The notes: generated by a model from the sequence alone, not told the origin. A stretch of 64,000 bases of DNA from Brevibacillus centrosporus (GCF_003710815.1 NZ_RHHP01000008.1:140662-204661), one strand, 5' to 3'. Positions 29,431-38,879 are shown, counted from the stretch's first letter. A program made the numbers and translations.

Positions 29431-29637
29431 ATGTCTTACATCAGGATCGGCAGCACCGTTACTTTTGCCATCCTCTATGGCCCGCAAACATTGATCCATA
29501 CCTTTTCGGAGTCCTTTGGCATTTCTCCATCTACGGCAAGCTTTACAGTCTCTTTGGCCTTGCATCGGACCCTTCGTTTGGCAAAGCTTGCAAGCCGAGG
29601 AAAGCCTGAGCAGATCACCCCTGTCTCTAGTCCATAG
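29431..29637 (+). pseudogene. MFS transporter remnant (YnfM-like), N-terminal stub
   Basis: The first ~43 residues (FAILYGPQTLIHTFSESFGISPSTASFTV) match the first transmembrane helix and loop of YnfM-type major facilitator transporters. After that the frame runs into unrelated basic sequence and stops; the other eleven helices are absent. The ATG keeps a good GAGGAG site. It is divergent from the lysR remnant, the usual lysR-MFS arrangement, so both genes of one module have decayed together. Confidence 0.7.
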
Positions 29638-29744
29638 ATGATCAAACAGGTGAGAAACGTTAGAAAACTTGGCTCCGCTAAGCCTTTTGGCGGGGCCTTA
29701 GTTGCACTTATACTGGCTAAGAATCTTATAAATTCTTACTGTAC

Positions 29745-29782
29745 AAAAAAACCGTACGGATTTGATTCCCGTACGGTTTTTC
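29745..29782. terminator. Bidirectional terminator after gamma-glutamyltransferase
   Basis: Perfect stem AAAACCGTACGG / CCGTACGGTTTT with a 9-base loop and A and T flanks on each side. It ends the dpp-chr-ggt operon on the minus strand and can also stop transcription from the MFS remnant. Confidence 0.9.
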
Positions 29783-29800
29783 TTATTCGTCTCTCTGCTC

Positions 29801-31411
29801 TTACCAAGCCGCGATGCTGCTGTCTGTACGCATGTCGGTACCACCGGAGAGCACGCCATTTTCATCGCGCCAGATGATCTGGCCGCGACCGAAGTAGTTG
29901 CCCAGCGACGCCCATTTGATCTGGTGGCCTTTGCGCTCGAGTGCCAGCGCCAAATGCTCAGGGAAGTGACGCTCGAGCTCGACGACCTTACCTTCTGTCC
30001 ACTGCCAGCGAGGCGCATCGAGAGAAGCTTGTGGATTCAGATGGAAGTCGATGGTGTTCATGACAACCTGTACGTGTCCTTGCGGCTGCATGAAGCCACC
30101 CATGACGCCAAATGGTCCGACTGCCTTGCCGTCTTTCGTCAGGAAGCCTGGGATGATGGTATGGAACGTTCTTTTTCCTGGCTCCAAGCGGTTGTCATGA
30201 GCAGGGTCCAGCGAGAAGTTGTGTCCACGGTTTTGCATGGCAATACCGGTTCCCGGAATAACGACGCCAGAGCCGAAGCCCATGTAGTTGCTTTGAATGA
30301 AGGACACCATGTTGCCTTCCCCGTCAGCCGTAGCCAAGTAAACGGTACCGCTTGCGCGAGGATTTCCTGGCTCAGGAGTCAGCGCTTTGGAACCGATCAG
30401 TGCACGGCGAGTGTCCGCATATTCATCGGCGAGCAGCTCTTCTGCCGTCACGCTCATCTGGCCGGATTCGGTGATGTATTTCAAACCATCGGTAAATGCC
30501 AGCTTCATGGCTTCGATCTGTTTGTGGTAGGTTTCTGTCGTGTCTTTGGCATCGAAGTCGAAGCCCTTGAGGATATTCAACGCCATCAGGGCGATCATGC
30601 CTTGACCGTTCGGCGGAATTTCCCAGACATCATAGCCGCGGTAGTTGACGCTCAAAGGTTTTACCCACTCCGGTTCAAATGCAGCCAAATCCTCTTTCGT
30701 CAGGAAGCCGCCGCACTCTTTGGAGAACGCATCGATTTTCTCCGCCAGCTCACCACGGTAGAAGCTTTCCGCGTTCGTCTCCGCGATTTGGCGCAAAGTA
30801 GCGGCATGACCCGGTGATTTCCAGATGTCGCCTGCTTTCGGCAGTTTTCCGCCTGGAATGAAGGTTTCGAACCAATGCGCAAATTCTGGTCCTGTGCACA
30901 GCTTGGAAAACTTCTTGTAAGCCACGCTCCAGTAGTGAGCGAGGGTCGGGGAAAGCGGATAGCCGTTTTCTGCGTAATCGATAGCCGGTTGCAAAACTTC
31001 TGTCAAAGGAAGCTTGCCAAAACGTTTCGACAGCGTTGCCCAGGCAGCAGGTGCACCCGGAACCGTCACAGGCGTCCAGCCGTATGTCGGAATTTCCTCG
31101 TGGCCTTTTGCTTTTACGGCTTCGATCGAAATGCTCTGTGGAGCAGGTCCACTCGAGTTGAGACCATACAGCTCATCCTTTACCCATACCAACGCGAACG
31201 CGTCACCGCCGATGCCGTTGGACGTCGGTTCTACGACCGTCAGGCATGCCGCCGTTGCAATAGCAGCGTCGATGGCGTTTCCGCCTTTTTTCAGGATATC
31301 CAAGCCCGCCTGTGCTGCGAGAGGCTGGGAGGTTGCTACCATCCCGTTTTTCGCAAAAGTGGTCATGCGCCGTGATGCATACGGGTATTCCATTGCGTCA
31401 TAATTAACCAT
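29801..31411 (-). CDS. Gamma-glutamyltransferase family protein (YwrD-like)
   Basis: An Ntn-hydrolase of the gamma-glutamyltranspeptidase family, 536 residues (B. subtilis YwrD 525). The ATG at 31411 has AAGGAGG upstream; an in-frame extension is spurious. The autoprocessing nucleophile is Thr356 in ASGTVYLATADGEGN. The large-subunit start GMVATSQPLAAQAGLDILKKGGNAIDAAIA is diagnostic. No signal peptide is seen, as for YwrD. It is the last gene of a run with two chromate-type transporter genes, as in the B. subtilis ywr locus, and a peptide ABC transporter. Confidence 0.93.
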   Translation of the reverse strand: MVNYDAMEYPYASRRMTTFAKNGMVATSQPLAAQAGLDILKKGGNAIDAAIATAACLTVVEPTSNGIGGDAFALVWVKDELYGLNSSGPAPQSISIEAVKAKGHEEIPTYGWTPVTVPGAPAAWATLSKRFGKLPLTEVLQPAIDYAENGYPLSPTLAHYWSVAYKKFSKLCTGPEFAHWFETFIPGGKLPKAGDIWKSPGHAATLRQIAETNAESFYRGELAEKIDAFSKECGGFLTKEDLAAFEPEWVKPLSVNYRGYDVWEIPPNGQGMIALMALNILKGFDFDAKDTTETYHKQIEAMKLAFTDGLKYITESGQMSVTAEELLADEYADTRRALIGSKALTPEPGNPRASGTVYLATADGEGNMVSFIQSNYMGFGSGVVIPGTGIAMQNRGHNFSLDPAHDNRLEPGKRTFHTIIPGFLTKDGKAVGPFGVMGGFMQPQGHVQVVMNTIDFHLNPQASLDAPRWQWTEGKVVELERHFPEHLALALERKGHQIKWASLGNYFGRGQIIWRDENGVLSGGTDMRTDSSIAAW

Positions 31412-31440
31412 GTAGTTTGCCTCCTTATTAACAGTTGATC

Positions 31441-31971
31441 CTAGCCAATGAAGATGTACCCGTACACCATGGCTGCTACGATGACAATCGCCGGATGTAC
31501 TTTCCAAGTCTCCAGGAGCAAATACGAAGCAACGGACAGAATAATCGTTTGCATCCACCCGATTCCTTCCACAGCTCCCATGATAAATTGGTATGTCATG
31601 GTTCCCAATAGTACAGTGACGATTGGACGAACCGATTGAGTCATGGCCTTTACTTGTGGAGCACTACGGAAAATATTGATGAATTGCAAAAGCAGGATCA
31701 TGGCGATCGCGGTAGGAGCTACTGTCGCAAAAAGCGCTACTGTCGCGCCGGGTACGCCTGCTACCTGATAGCCGACATAGCCCGCGAGCTTGGTCGCAAT
31801 CGGACTTGGGAGCGCGTTCCCCACCGCCAGCATTTCCCCGAATTCTTTCACCGACATCCATTTGTAGTGATCGACGACTTCGTTCTGAATCAGCGGAATG
31901 CTGGGAGGGCCACCGCCATACCCCAAAATGTTGGAAATGAAAAACGCCCAGAATAACTGAAAGTAAATCAT
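31441..31971 (-). CDS. Chromate transporter family protein, half-size (YwrA/ChrB-like)
   Basis: A 176-residue membrane protein, one half of a split CHR transporter. The signature is GYGGGPPSIPLIQNEVVDHYKW, then ALPSPIATKLAGYVGY. It overlaps its partner by 4 bases. B. subtilis encodes such a pair (ywrB-ywrA), reported to export chromate; the natural substrate is unknown. Confidence 0.88.
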   Translation of the reverse strand: MIYFQLFWAFFISNILGYGGGPPSIPLIQNEVVDHYKWMSVKEFGEMLAVGNALPSPIATKLAGYVGYQVAGVPGATVALFATVAPTAIAMILLLQFINIFRSAPQVKAMTQSVRPIVTVLLGTMTYQFIMGAVEGIGWMQTIILSVASYLLLETWKVHPAIVIVAAMVYGYIFIG

Positions 31972-32549
31972 GCTGCGCCCTCCTTGCCGTCCTTTTTCTT
32001 ACGCTTTCGGACCGACCAGGTGGAATAAGCAAAGGAAATCACCAAAGCGATTCCCACGACAATTCCCGGATGCCAGTCAAGAAACAGCAAAGCGACCAAG
32101 GATAAGGCGAGAGAAACACTTACACCGGTTTTGCTCGGAGCGCCTTGCCAAGCCTTTTGCAAAAACTCCCAGGTGAGCACACCTGTCATCACTGCGATTA
32201 CAGGGCCAATCGCCTGAATCATGCCGTAAACCCCCGGTGCATCCTTCCACTTGTAGATGACTTCCAAGAGAGCGATCATCACGATGACAATCGGCAGTAC
32301 GACACCGATGTTTGCCACCAGTGCGCCCTTCCAGCCTTTTACCCGGTAGCCGATAAACGCAGCCAGCTTGGTTGCAATCGGTCCCGGAAGAGCATTCCCC
32401 AGTGCCAGATTATCTGCAAAGTCTTCGTCTGTTACCCACTTATACTTTTTCACGCACTCGGTGTGGAACAGGGGAACCATCGTAGGTCCTCCCCCGAATC
32501 CGAAGATACCGATACGGAAAAACGCGATAAACAGTTGCCAGTAAATCAT
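31968..32549 (-). CDS. Chromate transporter family protein, half-size (YwrB/ChrA-like)
   Basis: A 193-residue membrane protein, the other half of the pair, with GFGGGPTMVPLFHTECVKKY and ALPGPIATKLAAFIGY. About five hydrophobic segments and a basic tail (RKRKKKDGK). Its start follows the ABC ATPase stop by 21 bases, so it appears to belong to the peptide-transporter operon. Confidence 0.88.
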   Translation of the reverse strand: MIYWQLFIAFFRIGIFGFGGGPTMVPLFHTECVKKYKWVTDEDFADNLALGNALPGPIATKLAAFIGYRVKGWKGALVANIGVVLPIVIVMIALLEVIYKWKDAPGVYGMIQAIGPVIAVMTGVLTWEFLQKAWQGAPSKTGVSVSLALSLVALLFLDWHPGIVVGIALVISFAYSTWSVRKRKKKDGKEGAA

Positions 32550-32570
32550 GGTTGTTCCTCCGTCCTGCCT

Positions 32571-33557
32571 CTAACGGCGAAGTTCACCCGATTGCACCAA
32601 ATGGCAGGATACCAGTTGTCCGGCTCCGATATCAGCCAGACTCGGTACTGTCGTTTTACAAACATCCGTTGCGTAAGGGCAACGTGGATGGAAGGTGCAA
32701 CCGCTTGGCGGATTTGCCGGACTCGGCAGATCGCCTGTAAGCAAGATCCTCTCCCGCTTCTGGCGGGGTTTTGCCACTGGTACAGCGGACAGCAAAGCCC
32801 GCGTATACGGGTGGCTCGGATTCTCAAACAAGGTTCGTTTATCGGCAATTTCTACGACGCGGCCCAAATACATGACGGCGATCCGGTCGCACAAATGCTT
32901 GACGACTGACAGGTCATGCGAAATGAACATGAGTGTCAGATTGAATTCTTTTTTCAAGTCTTTGAGCAAATTGAGTACCTGCGACTGAATCGATACGTCC
33001 AGCGCGGATACGGGCTCATCGGCAATGATCAGCTTTGGTTTGACAACCAGTGCACGTGCGATCCCGATCCGTTGCCGTTGTCCACCCGAGAAGTCGTGGG
33101 GATGACGGTTCAGGTGCTCTTTGCGAAGACCAACGATCTCGATGATTTCTTCGATCGTTTTCTCACGCTCTGCTATCGTACCTATATTGTGTACCATCAG
33201 CGATTCCATCAGAATTTGCTTAATCGTCATACGCGGGTTCAGCGAAGCGTATGGATCCTGGAAAATCATTTGCAAGTCCTTGCGCATTTTGCGCATTTCT
33301 TCTTTTGGAAGCTTTGCCAAGTCTTTTCCGTCAAACCATACTTCCCCCGAGCTCGGTTCCAAGAGGCGCATGATGCTTCGTCCTGTGGTGGACTTCCCGC
33401 AGCCAGACTCTCCTACGATTCCAAGCGTTTCACCCGGAAACACCTGCAGATCGATACCGTCGACAGCTTTGACATACCCTGCCGTCTTCTTTAAAAATCC
33501 GCCCTTGATGGGAAAATGCTGTTTTAGCCCTTTTACTTCCAACAGAGGTTTCGTCAT
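32571..33557 (-). CDS. Oligopeptide/dipeptide ABC transporter ATPase (OppF/DppF type)
   Basis: A 328-residue ATPase. Walker A is GESGCGKST, signature FSGGQRQRIGIARAL, Walker B LIIADEPVSALD. The C-terminal cysteines in GCTFHPRCPYATDVC are the Opp/Dpp-type peptide-transport domain, which can hold an Fe-S cluster in some members. Start at 33557, overlapping the partner ATPase by 4 bases; a longer frame to 33596 is not supported. Confidence 0.93.
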   Translation of the reverse strand: MTKPLLEVKGLKQHFPIKGGFLKKTAGYVKAVDGIDLQVFPGETLGIVGESGCGKSTTGRSIMRLLEPSSGEVWFDGKDLAKLPKEEMRKMRKDLQMIFQDPYASLNPRMTIKQILMESLMVHNIGTIAEREKTIEEIIEIVGLRKEHLNRHPHDFSGGQRQRIGIARALVVKPKLIIADEPVSALDVSIQSQVLNLLKDLKKEFNLTLMFISHDLSVVKHLCDRIAVMYLGRVVEIADKRTLFENPSHPYTRALLSAVPVAKPRQKRERILLTGDLPSPANPPSGCTFHPRCPYATDVCKTTVPSLADIGAGQLVSCHLVQSGELRR

Positions 33558-34528
33558 GCTTGTTCCCCCCCATCTGCATACAGCCAGCAGCGGCATTTTT
33601 GACCGTCCAGCTGCAACAGCTCAGGCGGCTGTTCATTACAGATCGCCATCGCCTTCGAGCAACGAGGAGCAAATCGGCAGCCTTTTGGCATTTGCTGCGG
33701 CAATGGTACGGCACCTGGAATTGTTTCCAGGTACTCGCGTTCGTCGTCAAGCTCCGGAATCGAATTCATCAAACCAATCGTATAAGGATGCTTTGGACTT
33801 TCAAACAAGGTGTCTACATCTGTCTCTTCTACGACTTGCCCCGCGTACATGACAATCACGCGGTCGCACATCTCCGCTACGACGCCCAAATCGTGCGTAA
33901 TCAGCATGATGGATGTTCCTGTTTTTTCTTTGAGGTCACGCATCAGATCGAGGATTTGCGCCTGGATCGTTACGTCGAGAGCAGTCGTCGGCTCATCCGC
34001 GATGATCAGCTTCGGATCACAGGACATCGCCATTGCGATCATGACCCGCTGACGCATCCCACCAGAGAGCTGATGCGGGAATTCACCGTAGATTTCTTCG
34101 GCACGCGGCATCCCTACTGCTTTGAGCATGGCGATCGCCCGTTCTTTCGCCTGTGCCTTGCTCACTTTCATATGAAGCATGACTGCTTCTTCAATCTGTC
34201 TGCCTACTGTATGCAGCGGATTGAGGGAAGTCATCGGCTCCTGGAAAATCATCGCGATTTCATTACCGCGAACGCGCTGCATGTCTTTTTCCGACAGCCC
34301 GAGCACGTCTTTTCCATTAAAACGGATGCTTCCTTCCGACTTACCGTTTTGCGGCAGCAACCGCATAATCGACAGGCTGGTTACGCTTTTTCCGCAGCCT
34401 GATTCACCTACGACTCCGAGCGTCTCGCCGGCACGGATGGAGAAGTCGACGCCGTCAACGACACTGACGACACCGCTGTCTGTGCGAAACCGGGTTCTCA
34501 GCTGCTCCACTTCCAAGATGGTCGTCAT
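33554..34528 (-). CDS. Oligopeptide/dipeptide ABC transporter ATPase (OppD/DppD type)
   Basis: A 324-residue ATPase with [33 protein letters not shown] and [14 protein letters not shown]. The C-terminus has [18 protein letters not shown] at 34528 is well spaced from GGGAG; GTG at 34537 is too close to it. Pairs with the next ATPase and the two permeases. Confidence 0.93.
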   Translation of the reverse strand: MTTILEVEQLRTRFRTDSGVVSVVDGVDFSIRAGETLGVVGESGCGKSVTSLSIMRLLPQNGKSEGSIRFNGKDVLGLSEKDMQRVRGNEIAMIFQEPMTSLNPLHTVGRQIEEAVMLHMKVSKAQAKERAIAMLKAVGMPRAEEIYGEFPHQLSGGMRQRVMIAMAMSCDPKLIIADEPTTALDVTIQAQILDLMRDLKEKTGTSIMLITHDLGVVAEMCDRVIVMYAGQVVEETDVDTLFESPKHPYTIGLMNSIPELDDEREYLETIPGAVPLPQQMPKGCRFAPRCSKAMAICNEQPPELLQLDGQKCRCWLYADGGEQA

Positions 34529-34583
34529 CTGCTCCACTCCCTTCGTTATTTCGTGACCATGTAAATCTTCAATATAAGCTTAC

Positions 34584-35414
34584 CTATTTACGTGAACGCG
34601 GATCTAGAACCTGTTGCAAGCCATCACCCAGCAAGTTGAAGCCAAGTACAACTAAGAAGATCGCAATACCTGGATAAAATGTTGCATAAGGAGCTACGGA
34701 CATCAATGTTTGAGCCTGGTTCAGCATGCTTCCCCACGACGGTGTAGGTGGTTGTACCCCTAGACCGAGATATGAAAGAGAAGCTTCTGCGATAATCCCT
34801 GACGCCATCGCCAGTGTCGCTTGAATCATGATCGGGTTGAGCGCATTCGGCAAGATGTGGCGGAAAATGATGCGAGCATCTTTGACACCGACCGATCTGG
34901 CTGCGTGAATGTACTCCATATTGCGAAGAGTCAGTACTTGACCGCGCGTGATGCGTACGAAAGCCGGAGCAAACCCGATACCAATCGCCAGCATCGCATT
35001 GCCGAATCCAGAACCGAGTACGGCGGAAATCGCCAGAGCCAAGATCAGGAAAGGGAATGCCTGCATCGCGTCAACACTGCGCATAACTACCCACTCGTCC
35101 CAAAAACCGCGGTAGTAACCGGACAAAAGCCCGATCGGTACGCCGATCAGCATCGCAATCCCAACGGAAATCAAGGCAGCTTCCATGGAGATACGCGCCC
35201 CGTAAACGACACGGGAGAAAATATCGCGACCGAGGTCGTCTGTTCCAAACAAGTGATCGCCGCCAGGAGCAAGCAGGATCTTGTTGTAATCTTGTGCGTT
35301 CGGGTCGTAGGGAGCGATCTGAGGAGCAAAGATTGCTACAATGATCAGTCCGAGGATGATCACCGCTCCGATGACACCCAACCCGTTTCGGAGAAATTTG
35401 CCTAGGGTTTTCAT
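34584..35414 (-). CDS. Oligopeptide/dipeptide ABC transporter permease (OppC/DppC type)
   Basis: A 276-residue inner-membrane permease with the family start FAPQIAPYDPNAQD, LFGTDDLGRDIFSRVVYGAR, and the ATPase-contact loop ITRGQVLTLRNMEYIHAARSVG. It overlaps the upstream permease by one base (TGATG-like junction). Confidence 0.93.
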   Translation of the reverse strand: MKTLGKFLRNGLGVIGAVIILGLIIVAIFAPQIAPYDPNAQDYNKILLAPGGDHLFGTDDLGRDIFSRVVYGARISMEAALISVGIAMLIGVPIGLLSGYYRGFWDEWVVMRSVDAMQAFPFLILALAISAVLGSGFGNAMLAIGIGFAPAFVRITRGQVLTLRNMEYIHAARSVGVKDARIIFRHILPNALNPIMIQATLAMASGIIAEASLSYLGLGVQPPTPSWGSMLNQAQTLMSVAPYATFYPGIAIFLVVLGFNLLGDGLQQVLDPRSRK

Positions 35415-36370
35415 TACTCACCCGCTCCTTTCCCGCTCTTGATGCGTGGATCGATTACTGCGTACAAAATATCTACAGCCAGGTTTACGAGTACAACCAG
35501 TACAGCCGACACGAGAATCGCACCTTGTACCGTAACATAATCCCGTTTAAATACAGATTCTACAATCAGACGACCAAATCCAGGGATGGAGAAGATCGAC
35601 TCAGTAATGACCAGACCACCCAAGAGGCCGGCGATCATCAGACCAGAAGTCGTTACAACTGGCACCATCGCGTTGCGCAATGCATGTCCCAGAATCGTGC
35701 GTGCTTCGTTCAAACCCTTTGCTTTTGCTGTACGGATAAAGTCCATGTTTACCACATCGAGCAAGGAAGAGCGCAGCATGCGCATGAGGACAGCGGATTC
35801 ACGAAGGCCAGTCGCCACACAAGGAAGAACCATGGCCAACAGGTTTTGCGTTGGATTTTCAAAGAAGGAGACGTAGCCCGATGAAGGCAGCCATTGGTTT
35901 TCAACCGCGAAGTAGATAATCATCATCATCGCCAGCCAAAAGCTTGGGATACTCATTCCTCCCAGTGCAGTAAAGGTACTTGTGTAATCAATCCAGGTCC
36001 CGCGTCTCGTCGCCGCCAGGATCCCCGCAGGAAACGCGATGAGGATCGCTACGAGGAAAGTCCCTATGGTCAACTCCACCGTCGCAGGCAGCCTTTGCTT
36101 GATCAATTCAGAGACCGGAATCCGGTCCGTGATGGACATCCCCAAATCACCCGTTACCACTTTTCCCAGCCAGGAAAAATATTGCACCACGATCGGCTTG
36201 TCTAAACCAAGCTCTGTTCGCAGTGCCTGATAGGCTTCCGGTGTCGCCTCTTGTCCTAAAATGACCCGGGCAGGATCGCCCGGGATCATATGGATCAAAG
36301 AGAAAGTCAGAATCGACACCAGCAGGAGAATCGGGATTGTCAGCAGTAGACGTCTGACCACAAACATCAT
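35414..36370 (-). CDS. Oligopeptide/dipeptide ABC transporter permease (OppB/DppB type)
   Basis: A 318-residue permease with six transmembrane helices and the EAA-type loop RMLRSSLLDVVNMDFIRTAKAKGL. The N-terminal LTFSLIHMIPGDPARVILG is typical. It starts about 60 bases after the binding-protein gene, behind AGGAGGA. Confidence 0.93.
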   Translation of the reverse strand: MMFVVRRLLLTIPILLLVSILTFSLIHMIPGDPARVILGQEATPEAYQALRTELGLDKPIVVQYFSWLGKVVTGDLGMSITDRIPVSELIKQRLPATVELTIGTFLVAILIAFPAGILAATRRGTWIDYTSTFTALGGMSIPSFWLAMMMIIYFAVENQWLPSSGYVSFFENPTQNLLAMVLPCVATGLRESAVLMRMLRSSLLDVVNMDFIRTAKAKGLNEARTILGHALRNAMVPVVTTSGLMIAGLLGGLVITESIFSIPGFGRLIVESVFKRDYVTVQGAILVSAVLVVLVNLAVDILYAVIDPRIKSGKGAGE

Positions 36371-36407
36371 GACAATTCCTCCTCGCTCTTGCTGTTATAG
36401 TGTAGTC

Positions 36408-36433
36408 AAGCTTGAAGCAGAAAGCTTAAGCTT
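36408..36433 (-). promoter_or_regulatory. Hairpin at the end of the binding-protein gene
   Basis: Minus-strand AAGCTTAAGC and GCTTCAAGCTT form a ten-pair stem with one bulge, overlapping the stop codon of the binding-protein gene. No T run follows, so it is not a standard terminator. Such hairpins in ABC operons usually shield the upstream mRNA so that binding protein is made in excess over the permeases. Confidence 0.55.
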
Positions 36434-38000
36434 ATTGCTTGTCCAGAGTTGCTGTACGGATCAGACCGTCTGGTACATACGTGAAGCCTGTAACTTTTTT
36501 GTTCATACCGATCAGAACAAATTGATGGTACATGTAAGAATAGCCAGCTTCGTCTTGCAGAAGCTTCGTAGCTTCTTCATACAGAGCTTTACGTTTTGTT
36601 TCATCTACTTCACTGCGTGCTTTCATAACCAGCTCATCCAATTTTGGCAGATCAATACGTCCGTCGTTGTTGGAAGCGCCTTTTACTACGAAGTCATGGA
36701 AGTTTTGGTCTGGGTCTTGACGTCCGGACCAGCCCAGTTGCAGTGCATCGAATTCGCCTTTTTCACCTGTTTCCAGCAATTGACCGTACTCGAGTTTTTC
36801 CAGTGTGGCATTAATGCCGTGTTGCTTCCACATATTTTGCAGGACAGCACCCAATTGTTCGTTTTCAGGAGAAGACGTGATGTACAGTTTAAAGCTGAAG
36901 CCGTTTGGTTGTCCGCCTTTTGCCAGCAAGTCTTTGATTTTCGCAGCGTCAGGAGCGATTGGTGCGTTCAACGCTTCGTTGTACGCCAGGCTGCCTTTAG
37001 CAAATGCTGTGCGAGCAGGTGCTGCATAGCCGTTAAACAGTACTTTTACCAATGCCTCACGGTCGATCGCAGCGTCTACCGCTTGACGCAGATATTTGTT
37101 GTCAAATGGTGCACGGGAGTTGTTCAGGTACAGACCTTGGTAGCCCCATCCGGATTCTGCCGTCAGCGTGAGGTTGGAATCGCCTTTTACTGCCGGAATT
37201 TCCTTCACTGGTGTATCGTCGATGATGTCCAGCATGCCGGAGCGCAGGTTTTGTACTTTCGCAGTACCGTTCGTGAATACTTTGTAAGTCACTTCATCTA
37301 CTTTCGGTGCGCCACCCCAGTAGTTTTCGTTCTTTTTCAGGGTAACGTGGTCGCCTTTTACTTGCTCAACAAATGCGAAAGGCCCGGTTCCCACTGGATG
37401 GTTCAGATATTGATCGCCATACTGCTTCACAGCTGCTGGTGAAACCATGGTACCACCACGGTCAGCCAGGATGGACAGGAACGGTGCAAATGGCTCTTTC
37501 ATTTGTACCTTAACGGTATTTTTGTCAACAACAGTAACGGAATCAACGAACTTCATATCGCCTTTGCGTTTGGACTTCTCGTCGTTCATGTTGCGCTCGA
37601 AGTTGAATTTCACCGCTTCAGCATCGAAATCAGTTCCATCGTGGAACTTAACGCCTTGCTTCAGCTTGAACGTATATGTTTTACCATCTGGTGTAACCTC
37701 GTAGGATTCAGCCAGCATTGGCACGATTTTCCCGCTTGGATCGATTTCGAACAGCTTGTCGTAGAGGCTCGCGTATACTTGGCGATCATACAGTGAAGTC
37801 GAGATGTTCGGGTCCATGGAAGGTGGGTCTGCTTTCAGACCGATATTAATTACTTTTTTACCTGTAGATGGTGCAGGTGCTGCTGCGTTTCCGCCATCTG
37901 TGCTAGGAGCAGCGGTTCCTCCGCCTCCACAACCTGTTACCAGCAGCATTGTTCCCAGTACGGCACTCATCAATGTTTTGCTCGCTTTTTTCGAAAACAT
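36432..38000 (-). CDS. Peptide-type ABC transporter substrate-binding lipoprotein
   Basis: A 522-residue SBP family 5 lipoprotein. The lipobox is LLVTGC with Cys24, followed by a Gly/Ala/Pro linker. Family motifs include GLKADPPSMDPNISTSLYDRQVY and the AES-YEVTPDGKTYTFKL region. The ligand is a peptide or related compound; co-transcription with a gamma-glutamyltransferase suggests gamma-glutamyl peptides as one possibility. ATG at 38000 with GGGG upstream. First gene of the operon. Confidence 0.92.
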   Translation of the reverse strand: MFSKKASKTLMSAVLGTMLLVTGCGGGGTAAPSTDGGNAAAPAPSTGKKVINIGLKADPPSMDPNISTSLYDRQVYASLYDKLFEIDPSGKIVPMLAESYEVTPDGKTYTFKLKQGVKFHDGTDFDAEAVKFNFERNMNDEKSKRKGDMKFVDSVTVVDKNTVKVQMKEPFAPFLSILADRGGTMVSPAAVKQYGDQYLNHPVGTGPFAFVEQVKGDHVTLKKNENYWGGAPKVDEVTYKVFTNGTAKVQNLRSGMLDIIDDTPVKEIPAVKGDSNLTLTAESGWGYQGLYLNNSRAPFDNKYLRQAVDAAIDREALVKVLFNGYAAPARTAFAKGSLAYNEALNAPIAPDAAKIKDLLAKGGQPNGFSFKLYITSSPENEQLGAVLQNMWKQHGINATLEKLEYGQLLETGEKGEFDALQLGWSGRQDPDQNFHDFVVKGASNNDGRIDLPKLDELVMKARSEVDETKRKALYEEATKLLQDEAGYSYMYHQFVLIGMNKKVTGFTYVPDGLIRTATLDKQ

Positions 38001-38151
38001 AGGATGACCCCTTTTCTCTTTTATTGTCTGCCCTGATGAAAGTATGTCGTATCTTGGATGTCTCACTTTTTCACTCTAATTACTTCATGGAATGATTGTC
38101 TCCCAACGGCACTTACTCCGATGGCATTCCCCCTTCCACTGTCGCGATGTC

Positions 38152-38628
38152 CTAACGAACGAACTTGTACTTGGACTTTAGGATTTTCAATTCATTAATC
38201 ACGTTCACCCTGGTAACTCCCGGTATCTTGTTGAGGGTTTTCATCAAAAATTGTGACAATTCCTCGTAGTTGCGAACCAGAATTTGCGTGATCAACTGGT
38301 AATCTCCAGAGGTCAGAACAACCAAGCGTACTTCCACGATTCCGTTCAACACCGCGACTACATCGTCCAGCTTGTCCGCCTCTGTGGCAATCTGCACAAA
38401 AGCCTGTACGTTTAGCCCTGCTTTGACCGGATTGACGATGCCAACCAGACTCAAAACTCCCTCATCCTGCATTTGCTGCACGCGCATCCGGATTGTCTTC
38501 TCCGTAACGCCCAGCTCTTTGGCTATTTGAGTAAAAGGTAGACGTGCATTCTCTTGTAAGGCACGGACAATACCGTAGTCGATGTCATCTAATTCTGGAT
38601 AAAGAGATCGTCGGAATTTTTCTTCCAT
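38152..38628 (-). CDS. Lrp/AsnC-family regulator (YwrC-like)
   Basis: A 158-residue regulator: N-terminal helix-turn-helix (YGIVRALQENARLPFTQIAKEL GVTEKTIRMR) and C-terminal RAM ligand domain. In B. subtilis the related ywrC is beside the chromate-transporter pair. Here it lies upstream of the peptide transporter operon that ends in that pair, so it probably controls it. A direct repeat 70-115 bases upstream may be its operator. Confidence 0.9.
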   Translation of the reverse strand: MEEKFRRSLYPELDDIDYGIVRALQENARLPFTQIAKELGVTEKTIRMRVQQMQDEGVLSLVGIVNPVKAGLNVQAFVQIATEADKLDDVVAVLNGIVEVRLVVLTSGDYQLITQILVRNYEELSQFLMKTLNKIPGVTRVNVINELKILKSKYKFVR

Positions 38629-38700
38629 ATCATCCCTACCTTATTCGTCTTTTTCCCTAATTTTTGGTCCTTTAAACAGTCGATTTATTTTCAATAATGG

Positions 38701-38742
38701 ACGAATTACGTTATTGTTGTTGTTACTATAATACGAATTTCG
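38701..38742 (-). promoter_or_regulatory. Direct repeat upstream of the Lrp-type gene
   Basis: ACGAATTACG (38701-38710) and ACGAATTTCG (38733-38742) are 32 bases apart, about three helical turns, in an AT-rich stretch. Lrp-type proteins wrap DNA and often bind phased sites near their own promoter. Assignment is by position only. Confidence 0.35.
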
Positions 38743-38837
38743 ACAATATGCAACAGTTAATCTGAAAATTTGATTTTGAAAGCATTTTCAATATTTTATT
38801 TTTGTTTATCATATTGTTAACTGATATAAAGAAATAC

Positions 38838-38870
38838 AAAAAAAAGAAGCAACCGCACGTCTGCGATTGC
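38838..38870 (-). terminator. Terminator before guanine deaminase stop side
   Basis: Minus-strand stem GCAATCGCA / TGCGGTTGC (nine pairs) with a 4-base loop followed by TTC and a run of eight T. It lies just downstream of the guanine deaminase stop. Confidence 0.8.
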
Positions 38871-38879
38871 CCCCTTGCC

